Shown: positions 8,657 to 17,146 of the stretch, one piece after another
Layout: every line of letters starts with the position of its first letter
Numbering within the stretch: the stretch's first letter is position 1
Source: Psychrobacillus faecigallinarum
GTDB lineage: Bacteria > Bacillota > Bacilli > Bacillales_A > Planococcaceae
Length of the DNA stretch: 64,000 bases
Reading direction: 5' to 3'
Assembly: GCF_014836595.1 (NCBI RefSeq)
Contig: NZ_JACSQO010000004.1
Location: 265,519-329,518 of the forward strand
Position numbers and translations under genes: made by a program
The notes under the pieces: model-generated
Told to the model about the DNA's origin: nothing
Databases searched by the model: none
Seen by the model: the letters and a program-made list of their open reading frames with translations, nothing else

Positions 8657-9430
8657 CTATTTCCCTTGGTAATTTGGTTTTCTTTTTTCAACAAACGCAC
8701 TCATTCCTTCTTTTTGATCCTCTGTGCCAAATAGTAAATAAAAGTTTTTTCTTTCATACTGCATCCCTTCATGGAGTGAGTAATCTATTGCCTTGTTCAC
8801 AGAATCTTTTATAAGTCGCAAAGAAATAGGTGGTTGTGAAGCAAGAATGGTAGCCAACTTCATTGATTCTTCCATTAGTAGCTCACTCGCTACAATTTTA
8901 TTGATAATGCCATTGTTCAAAGCTGTATTTGCTGAAATCCGCTTTCCGGTCCATAGCCATTCCAAGGCTTTTGTTCTTCCTACTAACTTAGTAAGTCTTT
9001 GCGTACCTCCAGCGCCAGGCATTACTCCAAGCCCTACCTCAGGAAATGAAAACTCTGTCCCAGCTGCAGCTATTAAGAGATCACATGATAGAGCAAGCTC
9101 GAATCCACCCCCAAAGACATAGCCCTTTACTGCCCCAATAATCGGTTTTTTAATAGTTGCTAATCGATCCCAATCAGAGAATTGATCTAATAATTCTAGA
9201 CTAATAGGATTATCGCCCATCATTTCTTCAATATCAGCACCAGCTGAGAAGGCCTTCCCATTTCCGGTAAGAACTATAACTCGAATGTCTTCATTACTTT
9301 CAAACGCTAGTAATGCTTCTAATATTTCACTAACCATTTTTCTATTTAAGGAATTAAGCCGTTCGGGTCTATTCAATTCAATTATCCCAACTTGGTTCTT
9401 CATTCTAGTTTCAATGAATTGGTAAACCAT
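8657..9430 (-). CDS. paaF: 2,3-dehydroadipyl-CoA hydratase (PaaF-like)
   Basis: 257 residues, crotonase fold. Both catalytic glutamates of enoyl-CoA hydratases are present: Glu111 in FGGGFELAL and Glu131 in FPEVGLGVMPG. Compared with the neighbouring paaG-like gene this one is therefore the true hydratase, expected to act on 2,3-dehydroadipyl-CoA. Its ATG shares one base with the stop of the EthD gene (TAATG), which indicates translational coupling. Confidence 0.85.
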   Translation of the reverse strand: MVYQFIETRMKNQVGIIELNRPERLNSLNRKMVSEILEALLAFESNEDIRVIVLTGNGKAFSAGADIEEMMGDNPISLELLDQFSDWDRLATIKKPIIGAVKGYVFGGGFELALSCDLLIAAAGTEFSFPEVGLGVMPGAGGTQRLTKLVGRTKALEWLWTGKRISANTALNNGIINKIVASELLMEESMKLATILASQPPISLRLIKDSVNKAIDYSLHEGMQYERKNFYLLFGTEDQKEGMSAFVEKRKPNYQGK

Positions 9431-9732
9431 TAAGAATCCTCACCTATCATAAGAGTTACCAAGTTTCCTGCAAACCCCATTAAATCTTTACCTGATGCTT
9501 TTCCTTCAGGAGAATTTAATCCTGCTTTCAAGGAATCTAAATCATCATATATCATCTCGCACATTAAATAATATTTAGGGTCTCCACCCATTGGAGAATT
9601 CGTAAATTTTGTGACCTTCATCTCCTTTAAGCCTGGAATTTGTTCTGTAATAGGAGCATGCACCTTAAAATAGTGGTCATCAAACTCCTGTTTGTTCTCT
9701 GGGTGTTTATACATCGCTATCAATTTAGCCAT
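9430..9732 (-). CDS. EthD-family protein in the paa operon
   Basis: 100 residues forming one dimeric alpha-beta barrel domain of the EthD type (YKHPENKQEFDDHYFKVHAP at the N terminus, hydrophobic LVTLMIG near the end). EthD proteins have no settled enzymatic role and often accompany oxygenase systems. Here it lies between paaD and paaF with one-base coupling to the latter, so it is probably an accessory or isomerase-like factor of phenylacetate breakdown. A good ribosome site (AGGAGG) precedes the ATG. Confidence 0.75.
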   Translation of the reverse strand: MAKLIAMYKHPENKQEFDDHYFKVHAPITEQIPGLKEMKVTKFTNSPMGGDPKYYLMCEMIYDDLDSLKAGLNSPEGKASGKDLMGFAGNLVTLMIGEDS

Positions 9733-9745
9733 TGGATTTCCTCCT

Positions 9746-10246
9746 TTACATAAATGTAGAAATAGGTTTCATTGCTTCAAATACATTTTTGCAGCTTTTA
9801 CAATATAAGATGCTTCTGCAGGCGGTTGGACCAAATATATTTTCCATGGATATATAAGTAGATCCGCAATAGGCACATTCAACCTCCCATGAATTTTCCC
9901 CTTCCTTAAATAGTGGAGGAGGTGATATTCCAAACTTCCTTAAGTTGGCATGCCCTTGCTCTGTTATTCGGTCCGATGTCCAAGGAGTATGAAAAACAAA
10001 ATTTACTTCAATCTTTCCTACTCCAGAAATATTCTCTAAAGCAGCCTTTGTATTTCCTTTGATGATATCTAAAGCAGGACACCCTAAAAATGTGGGAAGT
10101 AAATGGACCTTTACTGCTTCTTCCTCAACAATAATTTCTTCAATCATACCGAGATCCACTATACTTACAGAATCTATTTCTGGATCCATTACTTGATATA
10201 GAACTTCCAATATGGACTCTTTAGTAACAGTTGAGCTTTTTAACAC
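9746..10246 (-). CDS. paaD: Phenylacetyl-CoA epoxidase maturation protein PaaD
   Basis: 166 residues from GTG at 10244-10246, six bases after AGAGGTG; a longer frame beginning inside paaC lacks a signal. It has an N-terminal MIP18/DUF59 domain (VMDPEIDSVSIVDLGMI, then LPTFLGCPALD) and a C-terminal zinc-ribbon-like segment with CAYCG and CKSC. PaaD is thought to assist iron or iron-sulfur assembly in the PaaABC(E) oxygenase. The domain pair and operon order paaA-B-C-D make the call firm. Confidence 0.9.
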   Translation of the reverse strand: MLKSSTVTKESILEVLYQVMDPEIDSVSIVDLGMIEEIIVEEEAVKVHLLPTFLGCPALDIIKGNTKAALENISGVGKIEVNFVFHTPWTSDRITEQGHANLRKFGISPPPLFKEGENSWEVECAYCGSTYISMENIFGPTACRSILYCKSCKNVFEAMKPISTFM

Positions 10247-10272
10247 ATTTGTCACCTCTCTCCAATTAATCC

Positions 10273-11076
10273 TTACCAAGATGCTGCTGGATCAATACTA
10301 TATACTTCTGAAAGAGTTTCAAGCGCTTCATCCAAGTCTTTTAAATGTTCTCCATTTCGCCCGTTCTTCTTAGGTATAATCGGAATATTAGGCTTTTCAA
10401 TCTGAAGTGATTCAAAAATGGGATATAGTCTTTTGTTCCATCTTTCCTTTAATATTTCCTCAGTTTCAATTAGCTGATGTTTTTCTATAATCTCCTTATC
10501 TATGCCATATGAAAAAAAATCGGAAAAGTCATCACTCACTTGTAAGATTGCATGCATCATTTTCTTTTTGGCAACATCCGTTGAGGATAATAATTGTTTG
10601 AACCATATTTCCCAGTGTAATAGGTGATAAAAAATTTCCATTTTTACCTTCAAGGCTATATCTGCTAACGGTACATATGAACTTGCACATAAGGAATCTA
10701 CTTTGATTTTTTTAGCAGATATATAAAAATAACTTCTAACAACTTGAAAGGCCCAATCGTATTGTGGGGTTTCCATGTATGATCCCTTACCGTTATCTCT
10801 TTCTGTAAGAACACTATTTTTCCTAGTTGAAGTCGGCCTAAGGTGAGCAAGCCGGTCTGCATTTCCTACTCCAAAATCTTCTAAAAGTTTATAATACATG
10901 GCAGCATGCCCCATGCTGTCCTGGCTAATAGAAGAGGAGGCAACGTCTTCTTCTATGTGAGGTGCGAGGCCTAGCCATTCAGAACCGCGATAGGCAAACA
11001 TAAAATCATCATCCGCCAGTTGAAAAAGAAGACTCTGCGTAGCGTCCTTATATTCCTGGCTCATCTCCTCACTCAT
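10273..11076 (-). CDS. paaC: Phenylacetyl-CoA epoxidase structural subunit PaaC
   Basis: 267 residues, ferritin-like helical fold. It matches PaaC, the non-catalytic partner of PaaA, in WLGLAPHIEEDVASSSISQD near residues 34-53 and DFMFAYRGSEW near 24. Its ATG overlaps the paaB stop by four bases, and GGGGAGGAG upstream serves as ribosome site. It forms the oxygenase core with PaaA. Confidence 0.9.
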   Translation of the reverse strand: MSEEMSQEYKDATQSLLFQLADDDFMFAYRGSEWLGLAPHIEEDVASSSISQDSMGHAAMYYKLLEDFGVGNADRLAHLRPTSTRKNSVLTERDNGKGSYMETPQYDWAFQVVRSYFYISAKKIKVDSLCASSYVPLADIALKVKMEIFYHLLHWEIWFKQLLSSTDVAKKKMMHAILQVSDDFSDFFSYGIDKEIIEKHQLIETEEILKERWNKRLYPIFESLQIEKPNIPIIPKKNGRNGEHLKDLDEALETLSEVYSIDPAASW

Positions 11077-11420
11077 TTACGTTCTCCTCCCCACGATAGT
11101 ATTTCTTTTTCATCCAAAATTTGTTGCTCGTATTGGCGCCATTTTTTCTTTAAATAACCATAGCCTTTTGTTGTGCGATATTCTTTATTGTCCAATCTGG
11201 CTAGTGTTTGCTTCTCTTCATTTTCTATCTTGCGAATATGCTTTCGATTGACAATCCAAATGTCTGCTACAGGCTCCCGTCTCATGAAGTTTTCCTGAGC
11301 CATTATAAAAGCCATTTGTTCATTAGGAGCTAGCAGACTAAATTGGTGTTGAAATGCAGAGCTTGAAGTACGTTTGCTAAAGATTTCATATTCTTGATAA
11401 AAGCTCTTTTCTTCGTTCAT
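11073..11420 (-). CDS. paaB: Phenylacetyl-CoA epoxidase subunit PaaB
   Basis: 115 residues. The N-terminal YEIFSKRTSSSAFQHQFSLL and ALIMAQENF-like segment (FIMAQENFMRREPVADIWIV) are hallmarks of PaaB, the small subunit that bridges PaaAC heterodimers. It is slightly longer than usual because of a basic C-terminal tail. GGGAGGAA precedes the ATG. Confidence 0.9.
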   Translation of the reverse strand: MNEEKSFYQEYEIFSKRTSSSAFQHQFSLLAPNEQMAFIMAQENFMRREPVADIWIVNRKHIRKIENEEKQTLARLDNKEYRTTKGYGYLKKKWRQYEQQILDEKEILSWGGERK

Positions 11421-11437
11421 TGTTATTTGTTCCTCCC

Positions 11438-12394
11438 TTAGCTTACCGTAGCACTTAGCGCCTCTCTTACCCAGGCGTTATTTTCGTAAGAGGTTCTTCT
11501 AAGATTAAGACGTGCCTTTGATCTAGGACCACCATTTTTTATGACTTTCTTAAATTCGTTCCAATCAGGTTGTTGATATATCCAATTGTTGCTCTCTCTA
11601 TCAAATCTTAACGTTGAATCAGGTACAGTTAATCCCAACGATAAAATACGAGGAATGTATTTATCAAAAAAAAGTTGTCTGAATTCTTCATTTGTTTTAG
11701 TTCTTATTTTGTATTTAATCGTCAAATCCTGTTTAGAGGATCCAGTGGTTTCTTTAGAGGCCGGGCCAAAAAACATAAGAAGTGGCTCCCACCACCGATT
11801 TAGTGCCTCTTGAATCATTTCTTTTTGCTCGGTTGTTCCTTCAGCGAGGGCCATAATTATAGATTCTCCGTGCTGAGCATGGAATACCTCTTCAGCACAA
11901 ATCCGCTGTAACGCTCTAGCATAAGGGCCGTAGGAGGCATTAAGCATATTGGTTTGAGTTATGATTGCAGCTCCGTCTACAAGCCAGCCGATAATTCCAG
12001 CATCGGCCCATGTCTTGGTTTCCATATGAAATACATTATGAAACTTCAAGTCTCCATTGAACAAATCTTGCATCAAATCAGCTCTATTTTTTCCATAGGG
12101 TTTTAGCAAATCCTCTGTAACTCGAAGTAAGAGCTGACCATGCCCCATCTCGTCTTGCACCTTAGCCATAATACCAAGTTTTCTAGACAGGGAAGGTGCT
12201 CGCGGAACCCATTCCTTTTCAGGTAATGCTCCCATTATTTCACTCATTCCATGCATAGAAATTAATTTTATTAAAGTTATTCGATATTCCTCTGGCATCC
12301 AATCGTCTGCTTCAATTTTATCTCCTGAATGAATACGCTCCAAAAACTGAAACATTTTTTGTTGTTCTTCTTCAGAAGTTAGCACTACGTTCAA
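11438..12394 (-). CDS. paaA: Phenylacetyl-CoA 1,2-epoxidase catalytic subunit PaaA
   Basis: 318 residues. The di-iron ligand motifs ExxH are visible at Glu82-His85 (DEMGHGQ) and around Glu169-His172 (AEEVFHAQHGE). PaaA activates O2 and epoxidises the aromatic ring of phenylacetyl-CoA. It is the first gene of the operon and starts with TTG at 12392-12394, seven bases after AGGAGG. No gene for the reductase PaaE is seen in the window, so electrons must come from a protein encoded elsewhere or an unrelated reductase. Confidence 0.93.
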   Translation of the reverse strand: MNVVLTSEEEQQKMFQFLERIHSGDKIEADDWMPEEYRITLIKLISMHGMSEIMGALPEKEWVPRAPSLSRKLGIMAKVQDEMGHGQLLLRVTEDLLKPYGKNRADLMQDLFNGDLKFHNVFHMETKTWADAGIIGWLVDGAAIITQTNMLNASYGPYARALQRICAEEVFHAQHGESIIMALAEGTTEQKEMIQEALNRWWEPLLMFFGPASKETTGSSKQDLTIKYKIRTKTNEEFRQLFFDKYIPRILSLGLTVPDSTLRFDRESNNWIYQQPDWNEFKKVIKNGGPRSKARLNLRRTSYENNAWVREALSATVS

Positions 12395-12443
12395 CTAAAA
12401 TCCTCCTTTATTCAAGCTATGCTTATCTAAAACTAGTCATAAC

Positions 12444-12457
12444 AACGTTAAAACGTT
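12444..12457. promoter_or_regulatory. Dyad in the paaA leader, possible operator
   Basis: AACGTTAAAACGTT is symmetric apart from its two central bases and lies about 50 bases upstream of the paaA start, downstream of the likely promoter. It partly resembles a CcpA cre site on the minus strand, with two mismatches at invariant positions. Binding by PaaX or CcpA is only a possibility. Confidence 0.3.
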
Positions 12458-12607
12458 TTCTTAAAATCAGTTACAAATAACAAGCAAACTACTAAACTTA
12501 TCTATATTAAAAGTAAAGAAAATTAAATCCTCCTTTTATAAAAGATAGAGACGAAAACATATAACCGTTTTTAAACGTAAAACTAAAAATAGTAATGTAT
12601 TTATTAC

Positions 12608-12636
12608 AGATTAATATTTTTGTAAATTTAAGTCAA
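12608..12636 (-). promoter_or_regulatory. Likely sigma-A promoter of the paa operon
   Basis: On the minus strand TTGACT (12631-12636) and TAATCT (12608-12613) are separated by exactly 17 bases. Transcription would begin near 12,601, giving a leader of about 200 bases before the paaA TTG. This leader also contains a second ribosome-site-like AAGGAGG near 12,530 without an ordinary start codon after it. The rest of the 671-base gap to adaA has no open frame and no recognised RNA. Confidence 0.6.
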
Positions 12637-13001
12637 CGAAAAATTCTGAAAACTAAAAGAAAAAATTATGTTTAGACCATAAGCGCAAGAAATAAGACGA
12701 TTCTTACATAATTATTTGATATGGTAAAACAAATGAAGATTACTTTTGGAAAAATTTAAATGGTATGATATTTAAGTAACCGCATGCTCCATGTTTACCA
12801 AGAAAACCAATTGGGAAGAACCGTTAGTTTAATCAAAAATAAATAGTACTTTTCACTTAAGTTTATTTAGCTATATAGTTTTTGTAGAGCTTCGAGGCAT
12901 TCGGTAACTCTATAAGAAAAGTGTCCTGCTAGAGGAAAAAAATCTATCTTATTGTTTGAAAAGTATAAAATTGTTATGTTTCCATATTGCTCATGTTTTT
13001 C

Positions 13002-13007
13002 TATAAT
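13002..13007 (+). promoter_or_regulatory. Extended -10 box of adaA operon (weak -35)
   Basis: TATAAT lies 58 bases before the adaA start. No good -35 hexamer lies 16-18 bases upstream, which is what one expects of a promoter that needs activation by methylated AdaA. The identification of the -10 alone is moderately safe. Confidence 0.45.
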
Positions 13008-13065
13008 GGCGATAAAAGATTGAGGCTCTTTCTTATATTTGTAAAATTAATGGAGGAGGAAACTA

Positions 13066-13635
13066 ATGGATAAAATAAATCTATCCTTTGAGGAAATGTG
13101 GCAAAGGATAATAGCGTGTGATCATAATTATGATGGGTATTTTTATACTGCTGTTAAAACCACAAAAATTTATTGTAGGCCATCCTGCAAATCCCGTAAA
13201 CCCAAGAAGGAAAACGTAGTATTCTACAAAACTAAGTCAGAAGCTGAAAAAGCAGGGTTTCGTGCATGCAAACGATGTAAGCCTGATTTACAACTAGCTC
13301 CTCAAGAGGACTTAGTCGAGCAGGTCATTTCTTTTTTAACTAATAATTATAGACAACCCTTAACATTAGAAAATATATCAATACATATGGGAGTCAGCCC
13401 TTTCCATTTAGAGCGTGTATTTAAAAAGGTTACATCGGAGAGTCCCCGCCAGCTCTTAGAAAGGATTCGTATAGAAAAGGCTGCCCATTTACTGAAGCAT
13501 ACAAATGCCTCAAACTTAGAAATCAGCTTGCAAACTGGATTTCAAAGCACCTCTACCTTTTATAAAGCCTTTAGAAATTCTTTTCAAAGTTCCCCAAGTG
13601 AATTTCGTAAACAATGGAGGAAGATGCAAGTATGA
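13066..13635 (+). CDS. adaA: AdaA: methylphosphotriester-DNA methyltransferase and activator
   Basis: 189 residues. The N-terminal zinc domain has Cys37, Cys41, Cys68 and Cys71 (YCRPSC, ACKRC); one of these accepts the methyl group from DNA phosphotriesters. The C-terminal half is an AraC-type helix-turn-helix pair (PLTLENISIHMGVSPFHLERVF and a second copy ending FRNSFQSSPSEFRKQW). Once methylated the protein activates the ada genes. GGAGGAGG precedes ATG. It heads a three-gene operon with overlapping frames. Confidence 0.93.
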   Translation: MDKINLSFEEMWQRIIACDHNYDGYFYTAVKTTKIYCRPSCKSRKPKKENVVFYKTKSEAEKAGFRACKRCKPDLQLAPQEDLVEQVISFLTNNYRQPLTLENISIHMGVSPFHLERVFKKVTSESPRQLLERIRIEKAAHLLKHTNASNLEISLQTGFQSTSTFYKAFRNSFQSSPSEFRKQWRKMQV

Positions 13636-14534
13636 ATGAAAAAGTACAACTAAGTCAACTGAGCATTCCAACTCCACAAGACTTTAGTTTCGCTGAATGT
13701 CTGAAGCATTTAATGAAACCTGAACAAGAATGGTTGTACAGAGTTATCGACAACTCCATTTATAAGCTACTTAAAATGGATGATGAACTCATTTTGTTCA
13801 TAATTGAGTGGCAACCAGGAAATATAATTGTCAAATTCCCTCTTACTCAACCATCTACTATACAAGTTAAAAAAGTTACTACATTTATTAGTGAATGGTT
13901 TGATTTGGAGAAGGACTTGAGAGATTTTTATGAACTTGCTAATAATGATCCTATTTTACGTCCAATCGTTCAAAGTTATTATGGATTACGTATAGTTGGT
14001 ATTCCCCATTTTTTTGAAGCAATAAGTTGGGCTATTATAGGTCAGCAAATCAATTTAACATTTGCTTACACTTTAAAGAAGCGCTTAGTAGAAAAATATG
14101 GAGAATCGTTAGAGTATGAAGGTAACAAATATTATGTTTTTCCTTCATTAGAAATAGTTGCATCTTTAACTGTAGAGGATTTAAAACTGCTACAATTTAG
14201 TGCTAGAAAAGCAGAGTATATTATAGGAATCGCTCAGCTCATTCTACAGGGAAAGTTATCGAAGGATTTAGTACTTAAACAAAAGACATTCGAACAAAAG
14301 CATTTGTTTTTAACATCTATTAGAGGAATTGGACCTTGGACTGCAGACTATGTTTTAATGAAAAGCCTACAAGAGCCCACTGCTTTCCCTATTTCCGATG
14401 TTGGCTTGCATAACGCCTTAAAAAAACAATTAAACTTAGACCGTAAACCTACTATGGCTGAACTAAAAGAGTTGGCTATGAATTGGGAAGGTTGGCAAGC
14501 TTACGCTACATTTTATCTTTGGAGGTCATTATAA
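13632..14534 (+). CDS. alkA: DNA-3-methyladenine glycosylase II (AlkA)
   Basis: 300 residues. The HhH-GPD core is present: hairpin RGIGPWTADYV near 231-241 followed by catalytic Asp256 in FPISDVG. An AlkA N-terminal beta domain precedes it. It removes 3-methyladenine and other alkylated bases. The start at 13632 overlaps the adaA stop by four bases (ATGA) with AGGAAG upstream; a longer frame begins inside adaA without a site. In Bacillus subtilis alkA is divergent from adaAB, whereas here it is inserted between them. Confidence 0.9.
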   Translation: MNEKVQLSQLSIPTPQDFSFAECLKHLMKPEQEWLYRVIDNSIYKLLKMDDELILFIIEWQPGNIIVKFPLTQPSTIQVKKVTTFISEWFDLEKDLRDFYELANNDPILRPIVQSYYGLRIVGIPHFFEAISWAIIGQQINLTFAYTLKKRLVEKYGESLEYEGNKYYVFPSLEIVASLTVEDLKLLQFSARKAEYIIGIAQLILQGKLSKDLVLKQKTFEQKHLFLTSIRGIGPWTADYVLMKSLQEPTAFPISDVGLHNALKKQLNLDRKPTMAELKELAMNWEGWQAYATFYLWRSL

Positions 14535-15040
14535 TGCATAGAGTAGACTTTCAATCACCGATTGGAGTATTAGAAATCTTAAGTACGATGGAGGCTATTT
14601 ATGCCATCCACTTTACCGAAAGAACTGAGACAGATTTTCAATTGAATGACCATCATCCTGCTGTAGTTCATATATGCGTTAAACAGTTGCATGAGTACTT
14701 TTATGGAGACCGGATGGACTTTACTTTTCCATATATTTATGAAGGTACTGATTTTCAACAATCTGTTTGGAGGGCACTTACTAAAGTTCCATATGCCACA
14801 ACTGCAAGCTACAAACATATTGCTCAATCTATAGGTAACGACCGTGCGGTTAGAGCTGTTGGGAGTGCGAACAATAAAAATAGGTTGCCTATAGTTATAC
14901 CCTGTCATCGAATCATTAGCGTTGGAGGAAAGTTGACAGGTTACGCAGGTGGGCTATGGAGAAAAGAATGGCTTTTAAACCATGAACAAGCAAAATTAAA
15001 AAACAATCCTCTTAAAAGCATTAATGTAAAGAAGCCGTGA
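14534..15040 (+). CDS. adaB: Methylated-DNA-protein-cysteine methyltransferase
   Basis: 168 residues. The active-site Cys124 lies in VIPCHRIIS, preceded by the recognition helix RAVRAVGSANNKN. It repairs O6-methylguanine by suicide transfer to this Cys. The start shares a base with the alkA stop (TAATG) and GGAGG lies within the end of alkA, so translation is coupled. The chosen start gives the normal length of Ogt/AdaB proteins. Confidence 0.93.
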   Translation: MHRVDFQSPIGVLEILSTMEAIYAIHFTERTETDFQLNDHHPAVVHICVKQLHEYFYGDRMDFTFPYIYEGTDFQQSVWRALTKVPYATTASYKHIAQSIGNDRAVRAVGSANNKNRLPIVIPCHRIISVGGKLTGYAGGLWRKEWLLNHEQAKLKNNPLKSINVKKP

Positions 15041-15054
15041 CTATTGTCTCGGCT
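15033..15054 (+). terminator. Terminator of the ada operon
   Basis: AGCCGTGAC and GTCTCGGCT pair with one T-T mismatch around a TATT loop, followed by a T-rich tail. The left arm overlaps the adaB stop. Confidence 0.6.
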
Positions 15055-15082
15055 CCTTATTTCCAAACCACTTAATTTAATT

Positions 15083-16111
15083 TTATAAATTCACTAAAAG
15101 GGTTTGTTGAAAATCTATTGTACTCTTTCCCGTAGTCTTCTCAAAATTTTTATAAAAATCATCTAATGACTTAGATAATAATAACTCCGTTAAAACTTCA
15201 GTACCATACAAACTATCCAATTTTTTAACTGTAAAGTATCCCTGAAGGTACACCTTATAATGCTCTAATTTAGATGGTATTGTTTTGTTTGTGTCTATTA
15301 ACCGATAATCCACTGTTTCTCTTAATATGTTCGGGTCGATAACTCTATCCTGATATCCTACGTACTCACTCAGCCCTTCGATAAACCAAAAAGGTAGATG
15401 CTCCATTTTGCTGCTTAATCCATTGATTTTAGCGAACTGGTGAATACGATAATGGGTATACTCATGTAATAATATTCTTTCCCATTTTTTCTCCTCGTCC
15501 ATTTTCATAAGATGTATTGATTGATCCATGCGCTTATAGTAACCTACCGCTCCTGGCGATATTTCCTTAATAGCAGCTGGATCATTATATATTTCAATCG
15601 ATAAAGGGTCCTTCACTTCTTTTCCAAAAATCAGGTCAAGTTTAGCCTTTTCTTTCTCTAAAAGAGAGGAGTACTCATTCACAGAGGCTATATTTTCTTC
15701 TGCAAAATAATAAGAAATATTCGCAATCTTTTTCTTTTCTATATCCTTTTGGATGAGGCTATTAAAGAAAATATGGAATATGCTTCCTATTTCTTTCTCT
15801 CCTGTATTTGTTATCTTAGATGAAGGAGTTATCTCTTGATAAGGCTCCTCTGCATAGTTCAACCAAATGCTTCCTCCGATGAATATGGAAAATAAAAGAG
15901 TGCCAACAAAAAACAAACTAGTCATAAGAAGATTATTAATCTTTAAGCAGATAATTTTCTTTATAATCATGTAATTTAAAGCAAAGAGGGCAATGAGCAC
16001 GCCATATTCTAAATAGGACCAACTGGAAAATTCGATAAACATTTGCACGACAAACAATCCGACGACAATAGGTAACAACAAATACAATACTTGAATAATT
16101 AAGGCTTTCAA
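15083..16111 (-). CDS. Membrane-anchored gluzincin-type metallopeptidase-like protein
   Basis: 342 residues. Three hydrophobic segments lie in the first 90 residues, followed by an extracytoplasmic domain with HEYTH (zinc His and catalytic Glu) and, about 30 residues later, WFIEGLSEY, where the Glu is the likely third zinc ligand. This is the layout of the peptidase MA/M1-like gluzincins. Its substrate is unknown. It is the last gene of a minus-strand group that includes an aldo/keto reductase and a Nudix hydrolase, 24 bases after the reductase gene. Confidence 0.75.
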   Translation of the reverse strand: MKALIIQVLYLLLPIVVGLFVVQMFIEFSSWSYLEYGVLIALFALNYMIIKKIICLKINNLLMTSLFFVGTLLFSIFIGGSIWLNYAEEPYQEITPSSKITNTGEKEIGSIFHIFFNSLIQKDIEKKKIANISYYFAEENIASVNEYSSLLEKEKAKLDLIFGKEVKDPLSIEIYNDPAAIKEISPGAVGYYKRMDQSIHLMKMDEEKKWERILLHEYTHYRIHQFAKINGLSSKMEHLPFWFIEGLSEYVGYQDRVIDPNILRETVDYRLIDTNKTIPSKLEHYKVYLQGYFTVKKLDSLYGTEVLTELLLSKSLDDFYKNFEKTTGKSTIDFQQTLLVNL

Positions 16112-16135
16112 TTTATCCTCCTAATGAATAAATGT

Positions 16136-17146
16136 TCATTTGTAAGTTGCAATGTTTTCCTTGGCGTGGTTTACTCGTTTCATTCCAACCATTGTTGACA
16201 ATATGTCTTTTGTATTCATTAGGAATCGCAAGATATCATCTGTGTTTTCCACATCTTTACCTAGGTTAAATGGTGCGCTGGTCGTAACGTGAATATCTAG
16301 ATCCCTAGCAGCTTCTAAAACTGTTAGCGTTATCCCTGAAACTGATTGAGTTTCCCTATTATTTGCTCCAGGTAAGGAACTATTTAAGGGCACTTGGATA
16401 AATCTAAAATGATGGCTAAGCCCTCCTACCTTTCTCGCTATTTTTTCCGTTTTTTCTAAAAATATATAGCCTTTCTCATCACTATCTGTGATGAAACCCA
16501 GCCAGGTAGCCAAACCGTAAAATCGTATAGTTTGCTTTTTTACTTGTTGCTCAAAGAAATAAAATAATTCTTCAAGCATTTTGTAGAACGCCTCTTCTCC
16601 AAGAACTTTCATAGAAATTTCCGGAACATGTAAATAATAAATATCAATTGTCTCCAAACCAAGGTGTGATCTGCTTTGATTTAGTGCAAACTGAAAATAG
16701 CTTGGAGTAAGTACGTGCTTTTGATGTGCAACTGTCTGTATTTCCTTTTCTTGAATGATTTCATTTTTTAAGAGCACATATTTTAGATAGTCACTTGGAA
16801 CAAGACCCGCATCTATATCACCTGGAATTAGGCCCGCCTTTGTTGAGATGACAAACTCACTTCTATCAAGTTCTTTGTTTGTTATTAGCGACTCTAGCAC
16901 TTTCCCTATATCTTTCTCTGATTTCATACCACGATAATTTAGAGCGGTATCTATAAAATTCACACCATTTCTGAGGCAGTATTTAATTGTTTTTTCATAC
17001 AGCTCGGAATCTTCATTTGTCATATCGCCTAAATGTGTCCCGATTGCAATTGGCGAGCAATAAAACCAAGTAGTTTCTCTATATTTTGACTCATGATTAT
17101 TTAAATAATTTAATGTTTTTTCTCTGGTGGCATAACCCTTTATCAT
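16136..17146 (-). CDS. Aldo/keto reductase
   Basis: 336 residues of the AKR TIM barrel. The catalytic set is visible: Asp and Tyr in FIDTALNYRG, Lys in VISTKAG and His in IYYLHVPE. The enzyme would reduce an aldehyde or ketone with NADPH; the substrate is unknown. The ATG overlaps the Nudix stop by four bases, with GGAGAAG upstream. Confidence 0.85.
   Translation of the reverse strand: MIKGYATREKTLNYLNNHESKYRETTWFYCSPIAIGTHLGDMTNEDSELYEKTIKYCLRNGVNFIDTALNYRGMKSEKDIGKVLESLITNKELDRSEFVISTKAGLIPGDIDAGLVPSDYLKYVLLKNEIIQEKEIQTVAHQKHVLTPSYFQFALNQSRSHLGLETIDIYYLHVPEISMKVLGEEAFYKMLEELFYFFEQQVKKQTIRFYGLATWLGFITDSDEKGYIFLEKTEKIARKVGGLSHHFRFIQVPLNSSLPGANNRETQSVSGITLTVLEAARDLDIHVTTSAPFNLGKDVENTDDILRFLMNTKDILSTMVGMKRVNHAKENIATYK

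Noticed and set aside
12679..12686. TAAGCGCA, close to the E. coli Ada box AAAGCGCA
   Set aside because: It is about 380 bases upstream of adaA, far from the probable -10, and a single 7-of-8 match is expected by chance.
16123..16140. AATGAATAAATGTTCATT dyad, considered as a FadR site
   Set aside because: Spacing and centre differ from the FadR consensus and it lies at the end of one gene rather than at a promoter.
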